Assembly (NCBI GenBank): GCA_046155815.1
Contig: JBJXFY010000444.1
Coordinates: forward strand, 1 to 5,090
DNA: 5,090 nt
Reading direction: 5' to 3'
Origin: JBJXFY01 sp046155815
GTDB taxonomy: Bacteria; Verrucomicrobiota; Verrucomicrobiia; Limisphaerales; CAIMTB01
Part shown: piece by piece, positions 1 through 4,510 of the stretch
How positions within the stretch are numbered: position 1 is the first letter of the stretch
Layout: each line of letters starts with the position of its first letter
The notes under the pieces: generated by a model
What the model was told of the DNA's origin: nothing
The model's database searches: none
The model's input: the letters and a program-made list of their open reading frames with translations, nothing else
Made by a program: the position numbers and the translations under genes

Positions 1-133
1 CGGCGTCCGCGCCGCGCAGGGAGGTCTCCTTGTGCCAGACGAGGTCGGCGTCCTGCCCGAAGACGTGGCGCAGGACGTGGACGGCGTCCTGGTCGCAGTT
101 GGACGCGGGGAACTGGAGGACGGCGAAACGCAT
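1..133 (-). CDS. purQ: PurQ, glutaminase subunit of FGAM synthase (N-terminal part, runs off the window)
   Basis: Only the first 44 codons are present. The reading begins MRFAVLQFPASNCDQDAVHV, which matches the N-terminus of PurQ, the class I glutamine amidotransferase subunit of phosphoribosylformylglycinamidine synthase. The family hallmark is the first beta strand followed by the (F/P)xSNCDxDA segment, here at residues 8-17. PurQ hydrolyses glutamine and supplies ammonia to PurL, which converts FGAR to FGAM in cytosolic purine synthesis. The catalytic Cys and His/Glu lie beyond the edge. The start is the ATG whose complement is at 131-133; the family-typical MRFAVLQFP sequence begins exactly there. 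No Shine-Dalgarno is visible. The upstream neighbour on the same strand is the DMP19-type gene, 100 bases away, then purS, so purQ may be transcribed from the purS promoter or from its own. The identification is firm; the length and active site cannot be checked. Confidence 0.93.
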   Translation of the reverse strand, partial: MRFAVLQFPASNCDQDAVHVLRHVFGQDADLVWHKETSLRGADA

Positions 134-139
134 GGGGTT

Positions 140-160
140 GGTCGGTGGTTCGTGGTCAGT
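140..160. repeat. Three tandem 7-bp units just upstream of purQ
   Basis: The plus strand reads GGTCGGT, GGTTCGT, GGTCAGT in immediate succession, beginning six bases before the purQ start codon on the minus strand. The units agree at four or more of seven positions with the pattern GGTYNGT. It falls in the purQ leader, so it could affect translation initiation, or it may simply be an interspersed low-complexity repeat. It is too short to classify. Confidence 0.4.
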
Positions 161-233
161 AGAAATGAACTGCTACGAAGGCTAAAGTCAGCACATCACC
201 GGTTTAATGACCGCAGAATTCCGGGAAGCACGG

Positions 234-839
234 TCATGGCAAAACAATCTCAACTTTCTTCTTCTTGGCGTATGCAAACGCCAACTGGCTGACATTCTCT
301 TTGAGATTGTAAAACTCTTTGTCGCACTGATCCCACAGAGGTTCGGACATTTCTGCGATCTGCTGCATCACCTCCTGCCTTTTGAAGCGATCGGCGGGTG
401 GCTTTCCAGACGGAAATACCGTCATCGCCCTCTCCAGGAGAGCCGCCGCGCCGACAGCGTCCATCTCCTTCAGTCCGGCCAAGGCGGTCTCAGCATTGTT
501 GCCTGCTGAATTGAAGAAATATTGATCGAAGCCCCCGTTGTTTACTTCGGCCTCAACCCAGAAGGCGGCGAGAAGCCTGCGCTCGGTATCTGTGAGGCTA
601 TCTTCGCCGCGAGCTTTGGCCTTCTGTTCGATGCGGTAATGAAGCGCACCCAGAAGCAGGAAGCCATTGGTTCCGTTATCGTGACTTAGAATCGCTTCAG
701 CCGTCTTACCGAAGGCCCCGTATTGCTTCTCATACCAGTCATTCATGCGTTTGGCGCGTTGGGCATCCTTGAACTTTGGAAAAATGAACGCAAAAGCAAC
801 GACCACCACCATCACGAGGACAATGAAGATGTTCTTCAT
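234..839 (-). CDS. Membrane-anchored DMP19/DUF4375-type protein
   Basis: The 201-residue product has one hydrophobic N-terminal segment (residues about 4-20) followed by a basic stretch (K22, K24, R28, K30, R31), so it is probably an anchor with the soluble part in the cytoplasm. Residues 93-112 hold the signature of the DMP19 C-terminal (DUF4375) domain: F-W-V-E-A-E-V-N-N-G-G-F-D-Q-Y-F-F-N-S-A, then G. The rest is alpha-helical in character, ending in a lysine cluster (192-195). Neisseria DMP19 is a DNA-mimic protein that sequesters a transcription factor, but most family members have no known function, and no strongly acidic DNA-like surface is obvious here. The gene lies between purS and purQ on the same strand, 33 bases after purS. 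It is clearly less GC-rich than its neighbours (26 of 60 bases are G or C in 781-840), which suggests acquisition. No Shine-Dalgarno is seen. Family assignment is good; function is unknown. Confidence 0.8.
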   Translation of the reverse strand: MKNIFIVLVMVVVVAFAFIFPKFKDAQRAKRMNDWYEKQYGAFGKTAEAILSHDNGTNGFLLLGALHYRIEQKAKARGEDSLTDTERRLLAAFWVEAEVNNGGFDQYFFNSAGNNAETALAGLKEMDAVGAAALLERAMTVFPSGKPPADRFKRQEVMQQIAEMSEPLWDQCDKEFYNLKENVSQLAFAYAKKKKVEIVLP

Positions 840-872
840 GCGCTTCGTGTAATCAGTCTCGCTACCAGATTA

Positions 873-1118
873 CTACTCCACGATCTCCAGCCGGTAGTCC
901 TCGATCACCGGGTTGCTGAGGAACTTGTGGCAGGCGTCGTCGAGGGCGGCCTGGGCGGCGGCGCGGTCGGTGCCGGGCCTCAGCTCGATCTCGACGTACT
1001 TGCCGACATGCACGGCCGTCACGTCGCGGTAGCCCATGTGCTCCAGCGCGCCCTGCACGGTCTTTCCCTGCGGGTCCAGCACGGCCTGCTTCGGGGTGAT
1101 GATGATCCTGGCCTTCAT
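873..1118 (-). CDS. purS: PurS, small subunit of FGAM synthase
   Basis: This is an 81-residue protein, the usual PurS length, starting MKARIIITPKQAVLDPQGKT. The family features are visible: a first beta strand (residues 3-8), the P-K-x-x-V-L-D-P-Q-G-K-T segment (9-20), helix ending G-Y, then the V-x-x-V-x-V-G-K-Y-V-E-I-E-L strand (33-46) and a C-terminal N-P-V-I-E-D-Y segment. PurS bridges PurQ and PurL in the three-component FGAM synthase of Gram-positive-type and many other bacteria, so a short-form purL should exist elsewhere in this genome. The complex acts in the cytosol at step four of purine synthesis. No Shine-Dalgarno precedes the ATG. The array of 10-bp repeats starts only 14 bases upstream of the start codon. 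Downstream, a weak inverted repeat (849-854 with 868-873) overlaps the stop codon; it is too weak to call a terminator. Confidence 0.95.
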   Translation of the reverse strand: MKARIIITPKQAVLDPQGKTVQGALEHMGYRDVTAVHVGKYVEIELRPGTDRAAAQAALDDACHKFLSNPVIEDYRLEIVE

Positions 1119-1132
1119 GAGAGGGGAGAAAC

Positions 1133-1252
1133 CGCAGATGGACGCAGATCAACGCAGATGAACGCGTGCCGATGCCGCGCCACAGGGGTGACGGGGTCGT
1201 CATCGTTCCAGGATTTCAGGACATCAGCGTTCATCAGCGTTCATCAGCGGTT
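1133..1252. repeat. Two facing arrays of 10-bp units (inverted repeat)
   Basis: The left array (1133-1162) is three units: CGCAGATGGA, CGCAGATCAA, CGCAGATGAA. The right array (1222-1252) is CATCAGCGTT twice and then CATCAGCGGTT. The reverse complement of the right unit, AACGCTGATG, differs from the left-array phase AACGCAGATG at one base, so the arrays face each other across about 59 bases and could form a long imperfect stem. The exact 10-base period is close to one DNA helical turn. From general familiarity, repeats of this look are scattered between genes of Verrucomicrobiota and some Planctomycetota and often give rise to spurious ORFs; I cannot count copies here. The left array lies 15-44 bases upstream of the purS start, in its probable leader. 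Confidence 0.75.
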
Positions 1253-1366
1253 CATGGTTTCCATCCGCTGCGCGTAGGCGGGAAGCTGGCGGCGCACCGG
1301 GGGCGCGGCCAGATGAAAGTTGGGGACCGCGCCCGCCCCGGACGCGCCCCGCGGCCGGCCTCCCTC

Positions 1367-1395
1367 CTTGCCGGGCGGTTCCACCGGCCGGCAGG
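1367..1395 (-). terminator. GC-rich hairpin downstream of thiS, possible terminator
   Basis: Bases 1367-1379 pair with 1383-1395 across a three-base loop, with one mismatch (1375/1387) and one G-T wobble (1368/1394). The hairpin begins about 50 bases after the thiS stop on the minus strand. There is no T-run after it in either direction, so it is not a classical intrinsic terminator; it may still pause RNA polymerase or protect the thiS mRNA end. Confidence 0.35.
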
Positions 1396-1445
1396 ACCGC
1401 TCCTTGCGCCCCGCAGGCGGGATTCCCGGGACAGTGGTTCCGGCG

Positions 1446-1655
1446 TCAGCCGCCGGCCACGATGCGCACGATCTCCAGCCGGTCGCCCGCCGCCAGCGGG
1501 CGTACGGCGAACTCGGACGGCGCGACCGCCTCGCCATTGTGCTCGACCACGACGCTCCGCGGCGGCAGCCCCTGCGCCGCAAGGAAGTCAGCGATTGTCG
1601 CGGGGAACCGGACGGGGCGCGGCTCGCCGTTTGCGAGGACATGGGATCCGCTCAT
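1446..1655 (-). CDS. thiS: ThiS, sulfur-carrier protein for thiazole synthesis
   Basis: The product is 69 residues, a ubiquitin-like fold of the usual ThiS size, ending in the required Gly-Gly (residues 68-69, preceded by I-V-R-I-V-A). The segment F-P-A-T-I-A-D-F-L-A-A-Q-G (residues 17-29) and the V-V-V-E-H-N-G-E-A-V-A strand (35-45) are typical of ThiS. ThiF adenylates the terminal glycine, sulfur is loaded as a thiocarboxylate, and ThiG uses it to build the thiazole phosphate of thiamine in the cytosol. The ATG at 1655 is chosen because homology begins near it; the frame stays open upstream to 1793, but that part is Gly/Ala/Arg/Pro-rich with no ThiS character. thiG and thiF do not follow; the next gene on this strand is purS. 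No TPP riboswitch is visible in the 150-base leader. A related MoaD-like carrier is the main alternative. Confidence 0.88.
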   Translation of the reverse strand: MSGSHVLANGEPRPVRFPATIADFLAAQGLPPRSVVVEHNGEAVAPSEFAVRPLAAGDRLEIVRIVAGG

Positions 1656-1733
1656 CCCGTGAGGCTCGTCGCCCGCCCCGTGCGCGGCAAGCGCGGTGCC
1701 GGGCCGGCCTGCTGCGCGGGACCGGGATTCAGG

Positions 1734-1768
1734 CCGGGCCGGGCCCGCCGGCCCGGACTGCCGGCAGT
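1734..1768. repeat. Perfect GC hairpin plus palindrome in the thiS/tonB divergent spacer
   Basis: Bases 1734-1742 (CCGGGCCGG) pair perfectly with 1748-1756 (CCGGCCCGG) around a five-base loop; directly after, 1757-1768 is a perfect 12-base palindrome, ACTGCCGGCAGT. Both lie in the 152-base spacer between the divergent thiS and TonB-like genes, where promoters and operators for both should be. The palindrome has the size of a small dimeric regulator site, but no known operator is recognised and chance is possible in such GC-rich DNA. Confidence 0.45.
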
Positions 1769-1807
1769 TGCCGCCCGCGGCCGGGCCACGCATCTTGGCG
1801 GTCGGTG

Positions 1808-2902
1808 ATGCACCTTGGCGCCAGGTTTCGCCCCGACGATGAACGCTCCGCCCTCCTCGTGGGCGCGGTGGTCGTCTCCCTGCTGGCGCACCTCGCTTTC
1901 TTCTTTTTGATCCAAGTGGGCATCCAGTTGAAGTGGTGGGAGTCCAACCCGCTGGAGAATTTCTCCCGCGTGACGCTCACGCCCGAGGACCGTGCCCGCA
2001 TGGAGCAGCTCCGCGTGCAGGCCCAGCGCGACCGTGAGCAGGAACCGCCGATGACCTTCGTGCAGGTCACGCAGCCGTCCGAGGAGGCGCCGCCGGAGAC
2101 GCAGTTCTACTCCGCCGCGAACAGCCGCGCCGCGAACCCGGATCCGGCCATCGAGACCGGTGCGCCGAAGATTGACGGCACGCAGGCGCTCATCGCGAAG
2201 ACCGAGACCACGCCGCTCAACACGCCGGGTCCGGCCTCCCCGCCCGCGCCCCAGCCGCTCTCGCCTGCGCCCGAGGCCGCGCCCGCGCCCGAGACCGCGG
2301 CCCGCCGCGAGGCCGCCCTGCCCGAGGCGCCGGATCTGCCCAAGCCTGACGCGCAGCTCGCCGACCAGGCCACGCCCAAGGTGGATGCCGGCATCGGCCG
2401 GCTGGCCAAGGTCACGCCCGAGACCGTGCCCGCCCTCGCCCGGCCTTCCGACAACACTTATGCGGACAACGCCCCGCCGGTCCGGCCGAGGCCGCGCACC
2501 ATCGCGGAGGCCAAGGCCCGGCAGGCGATGATCGCCGGCGAGAAGATGAAGCAGGACGGCGGCGTGGCGCGGCGCGGGCCGGTCCAGCTCGACGTGAAGG
2601 GCCTGCCCTTTGGCGCGTATGACGAGGCGATGATCTCCGCCATCCAGTCGCGCTGGTTCAGCCTCCTTGAGGAGCGTCGCTACGCCGGCGCGACCGGCCG
2701 CGTACGGGTGGAGTTCAAGCTCTACCAGGACGGAAGCGTGCGCGTGGTGGAGCCGTCCGACACTACGATGGACGCGCTCTACACCTCGTACTGTGTGCGG
2801 GCCGTCAGCGATCCCGCGCCTTATGGCCGCTGGCCGAGCGACATGGCCCGCATGATCGGCTCCAACCTCCGCGAGGTGATGGTGACCTTCTACTACCAAT
2901 GA
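1808..2902 (+). CDS. TonB/TolA-like periplasm-spanning energy transducer
   Basis: The 364-residue protein has a short cytoplasmic N-terminus, one membrane helix (about 15-37) and a long periplasmic part. The helix carries S24-L-L-A-H28, the SxxxH motif through which TonB and TolA contact ExbB/D or TolQ/R. Residues 75-230 form a Pro/Ala/Glu-rich linker (dense at 139-163) suited to crossing the periplasm. The C-terminal domain (about 265-364) has the order seen in TonB_C/TolA_C: an AMISAIQSRW helix, then G-R-V-R-V-E-F-K-L-Y-Q-D-G-S-V strands, a lone Cys329 in a helix, and a final V-M-V-T-F-Y-Y strand. It is expected to pass proton-motive-force energy to an outer-membrane partner. The ATG at 1808 precedes the helix by 14 residues; GTG at 1805 is an alternative, with a weak GGCGG at 1797-1801. 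It heads a three-gene set with exbB and exbD. TonB versus TolA cannot be settled. Confidence 0.88.
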   Translation: MHLGARFRPDDERSALLVGAVVVSLLAHLAFFFLIQVGIQLKWWESNPLENFSRVTLTPEDRARMEQLRVQAQRDREQEPPMTFVQVTQPSEEAPPETQFYSAANSRAANPDPAIETGAPKIDGTQALIAKTETTPLNTPGPASPPAPQPLSPAPEAAPAPETAARREAALPEAPDLPKPDAQLADQATPKVDAGIGRLAKVTPETVPALARPSDNTYADNAPPVRPRPRTIAEAKARQAMIAGEKMKQDGGVARRGPVQLDVKGLPFGAYDEAMISAIQSRWFSLLEERRYAGATGRVRVEFKLYQDGSVRVVEPSDTTMDALYTSYCVRAVSDPAPYGRWPSDMARMIGSNLREVMVTFYYQ

Positions 2903-2979
2903 CTGCCGCGTGCTCCCTGCCGTCCTCGTGGCCGGGCCGCGGCCTGAGCCGCCGAGCCTGACTTTTCCTCCGCGTCCCC

Positions 2980-3615
2980 ATGCTGAAATTCATCCAGGAA
3001 GGCGGCCCGTTCATGTGGCTGCTGCTGTTCGCCTCCGTCATCAGCCTCGCCTTCATCATTGAGCGCGGCGTCGCGCTGCGCCGGAAGCTCGTCGTGCCCG
3101 ACGGCCTGCTGGACGCGCTGGACCGCTTCCGCGGCCGGGACGACGTCACCCCGCTCGACCGCGCCTGCCTTGAGTTCAAGTCCCCCCTTGGCCGGCTGCT
3201 CCAAACCGGCCTGCAGAACCTCGACCGCACGCGCGCCGACAACGCGGAGGTCATCCAGACCCGTGCCCGCCGCGAGGTCTCCCGGCTTGAGCGCGGCCTC
3301 GTCATCCTCGAGGTCATCGTCGGTGCGGCACCGCTGCTCGGCCTCGTGGGCACGCTCCACGGCCTGATCACGCTTTTCGGCGACCTCGGCGCCGCCGGCC
3401 TCGGCGACAACACCGTGCTCGCCAAGGGCATCGCCATCGCGCTTAACACCACGCTCGCCGGCCTGCTCGTCGCCATCCCCACTCTCGTCGCCTGGAGCTG
3501 GTTCACCAAACGCGTCGAGACGCTGGCGATTGACCTCGAGTCGGCCTGCTCCGAGCTGCTCGAACGCGCCTACCCGGCCGCCGCCGGCGACACAGTCGTG
3601 TTTTCCTCGCGCTGA
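2980..3615 (+). CDS. exbB: ExbB/TolQ/MotA-family proton-channel subunit
   Basis: The 211-residue protein has three membrane helices at about 10-27, 107-133 and 150-173, with a cytoplasmic loop between the first two, as in the ExbB/TolQ family. The family signature A-P-L-L-G-L-V-G-T-L-H-G-L-I is at 117-130, and A-L-N-T-T-L-A-G-L-L-V-A-I-P at 153-166. T125 and T158 line up with the two pore threonines of E. coli ExbB (T148, T181). With ExbD it forms the inner-membrane motor that uses the proton gradient to drive the TonB/TolA-like partner. It is shorter than E. coli ExbB or TolQ and lacks their extended N-terminus. It starts 77 bases after the TonB-like gene; no Shine-Dalgarno is visible before the ATG, which is placed directly ahead of a typical amphipathic N-terminus (MLKFIQEGGPFMW). 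The family is firm; ExbB versus TolQ is not, so the symbol is provisional. Confidence 0.93.
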   Translation: MLKFIQEGGPFMWLLLFASVISLAFIIERGVALRRKLVVPDGLLDALDRFRGRDDVTPLDRACLEFKSPLGRLLQTGLQNLDRTRADNAEVIQTRARREVSRLERGLVILEVIVGAAPLLGLVGTLHGLITLFGDLGAAGLGDNTVLAKGIAIALNTTLAGLLVAIPTLVAWSWFTKRVETLAIDLESACSELLERAYPAAAGDTVVFSSR

Positions 3616-3632
3616 CACGGAAGGACCGGCGA

Positions 3633-3740
3633 ATGAAGGGCCTCAAACCCAGTGGTCCCGGTTTGCGCGGCTCCGCGGCCGCGTGGCTCCCCCGTTTGAT
3701 GCCGGATGGCGCTCGTCCGTCCGTGGCCATCGTCGGTTGA
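3633..3740 (+). CDS. Possible 35-residue small ORF between exbB and exbD
   Basis: The exbB-exbD spacer is 150 bases, long for a pair that usually overlaps or nearly touches. It contains an ATG ORF beginning MKGLKPSGPGLRGSAAAWLP and closing with TGA at 3738-3740. An AAGGA at 3621-3625 stands seven bases before the ATG, the best-placed Shine-Dalgarno in the window, where most neighbours have none. The product is basic and Gly/Pro/Ala/Arg-rich, with no membrane helix and no recognised domain. It could be a leader peptide coupling translation to exbD, a small protein of the motor, or chance; GC-rich DNA readily gives open frames of this length. I do not recognise it. Confidence 0.25.
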   Translation: MKGLKPSGPGLRGSAAAWLPRLMPDGARPSVAIVG

Positions 3741-3765
3741 ACCCATTCACTCTCGCCAAGGATCC

Positions 3766-4185
3766 ATGCGCTTCACCACGGGCAAGAAGAGGAGTCCCCC
3801 GGCGGTCATCATCGTCTCGTTGATTGATATCCTCATCGTGCTGCTGATCTTCCTGATGGTCACCACGACCTTCCGTCAGCAGCCCGCCGTGAAGCTCGTC
3901 CTGCCCGAGTCCACCCAGGCGCAGAAGTCCGGGGCCAGCCCCGAGACCATCCTGGTCACCGTCGCCAAGGATCCGCCGCATTTCTACCTCGGCGAGCGCG
4001 CCATCACCCTCGACCTGCTCGAACAGGAACTGCGCTCGCTCGCCGCCGCCAACACGAACGTCTCCGTGGCCATCCGCTCCGACAAAGGGGCCGCCGTCGA
4101 GCACTTCTTCCGTGTCATGGACGCCGCCCGCGCCGCCAAGGTCCGCACCGTCAACGCCATCACCCGCGAGCCGGGCAAGGGTTGA
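3766..4185 (+). CDS. exbD: ExbD/TolR-family proton-channel subunit
   Basis: The 139-residue protein has the ExbD/TolR plan: a basic cytoplasmic N-terminus (K7, K8, R9), one membrane helix (about 13-32) and a periplasmic domain. The helix carries S-L-I-D-I-L-I-V-L-L-I-F-L-M-V-T-T; D21 is the single protonatable aspartate that corresponds to D25 of E. coli ExbD. The periplasmic end has the usual V-A-I-R-S-D-K-G-A-x-V-E (about 103-114) and V-M-D-A-A-R-A-A-K-V strand-helix. It pairs with the ExbB-like protein in the inner membrane. The ATG at 3766 is preferred over the in-frame ATG at 3706 because family homology begins there; an AAGGA at 3758-3762 stands only three bases upstream, which is close. 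ExbD and TolR cannot be separated from this alone, so the symbol is provisional. Confidence 0.92.
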   Translation: MRFTTGKKRSPPAVIIVSLIDILIVLLIFLMVTTTFRQQPAVKLVLPESTQAQKSGASPETILVTVAKDPPHFYLGERAITLDLLEQELRSLAAANTNVSVAIRSDKGAAVEHFFRVMDAARAAKVRTVNAITREPGKG

Positions 4186-4203
4186 GCACGTCCGGTGGAG
4201 CGC

Positions 4204-4229
4204 CGGCTGCCGGCCCGGCCCGGCAGTCG
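4204..4229 (+). terminator. Strong hairpin 18 bases after exbD, candidate terminator
   Basis: Bases 4204-4213 pair with 4220-4229 over ten pairs, one of them G-T (4206/4227), around the loop CCCGGC. Its place just past the exbD stop suits the end of the tonB-exbB-exbD transcript. The following bases (GTTCGGCG) have no T-run, so termination would be inefficient or factor-dependent. A T-rich tract occurs farther down (4284-4313). Confidence 0.5.
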
Positions 4230-4282
4230 TTCGGCGACATTCTGCCCGCGCTCCCAGCGGGGCCGCCTTTCCCGCCGCGCCA

Positions 4283-4313
4283 CTTTTTCCTTTTGCCTTT
4301 CCCGTTTTGCCTT
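4283..4313 (+). repeat. Polypyrimidine tract with a duplicated 9-mer
   Basis: Of 31 bases, 28 are C or T. TTTTGCCTT occurs twice, at 4291-4299 and 4305-4313, ending three bases before the riboswitch P1 stem. The tract stands out sharply from the GC-rich surroundings. It may be an interspersed low-complexity repeat, or part of the thiC promoter region; no acceptable -35/-10 spacing was found in it. Confidence 0.5.
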
Positions 4314-4316
4314 ATG

Positions 4317-4420
4317 GCTCTGGCCCACCGGGGAGCCCCATGCGGGGGCTGAGAGTTCCGATGCATCGGAAGACCCGTTGAACCTGCCCGGGTCATGCCG
4401 GCGAAGGGAGCGGCCGGAGC
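4317..4420 (+). promoter_or_regulatory. TPP riboswitch (THI element) controlling thiC
   Basis: The conserved TPP aptamer blocks occur in order: GGCTGAGA at 4347-4354, ACCCGTTGAACCTG at 4373-4386 and GGTCATGCCGGCGAAGGGAG at 4391-4410. P1 is 4317-4325 with 4412-4420 (nine pairs, one G-T at 4321/4416). P2 is 4334-4339 with 4345-4350. P5 is CCGG 4388-4391 with 4398-4401. An optional P3 hairpin is formed by the perfect 16-base palindrome 4356-4371. The aptamer binds thiamine pyrophosphate; in the bound state thiC expression is expected to fall. The ATG of thiC lies 90 bases downstream. No T-run terminator is visible in between, so control is more likely at translation initiation or by Rho than by intrinsic termination. 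Confidence 0.95.
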
Positions 4421-4510
4421 ACGCCGGCCAGGATTCCTTCCCGGATTTTCCCGCGGGTTCGTTGGGCCGCCACCGCTGAACACCGAAGCCTTGAAGCCGA
4501 CCACCCTCAC

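Larger units (their letters stand above)
1119..1445. other. Intergenic stretch between thiS and purS
   Basis: These 327 bases carry no gene I can support. They hold the two inverted arrays of 10-bp units (1133-1252) next to purS and a very GC-rich half (about 1260-1445) with a strong hairpin at 1367-1395 behind thiS. The purS promoter should lie here but no convincing -35/-10 pair is visible. Open frames crossing the stretch in several directions look like consequences of high GC and not coding sequence. Confidence 0.6.

Noticed and set aside
849..873. A terminator between purS and the DMP19-type gene
   Set aside because: The stem is only six pairs with a 13-base loop, overlaps the purS stop and has no T-run.
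1244..1642. A minus-strand frame ending in a plausible-looking C-terminus (…RRQLPAYAQRMETMNR) behind thiS
   Set aside because: Most of it overlaps thiS in another frame, the tail has no recognised family, and the stop lies in the repeat array. A gene remnant cannot be excluded but is not supported.
1166..1807. An N-terminal extension of the TonB-like frame upstream of 1808
   Set aside because: The extension is Arg/Pro/Ala-rich, overlaps thiS on the other strand and begins in the repeat array; the membrane helix fits a start at 1808.
1656..1807. A TPP riboswitch ahead of thiS
   Set aside because: Neither CTGAGA nor the GAACCTG block is present on the minus strand of this spacer.
1652..2899. 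A long minus-strand open frame (415 codons) opposite the TonB-like gene
   Set aside because: It is Gly/Arg/Leu/His-rich with no recognisable domain, and the plus strand encodes a clear transducer with its expected partners downstream. It is a GC-driven shadow.
4285..4318. A sigma-70-type promoter (TTGCCT … TATGGC) ahead of thiC
   Set aside because: The spacing between the candidate boxes is 14 bases, too short, and both boxes are poor matches.
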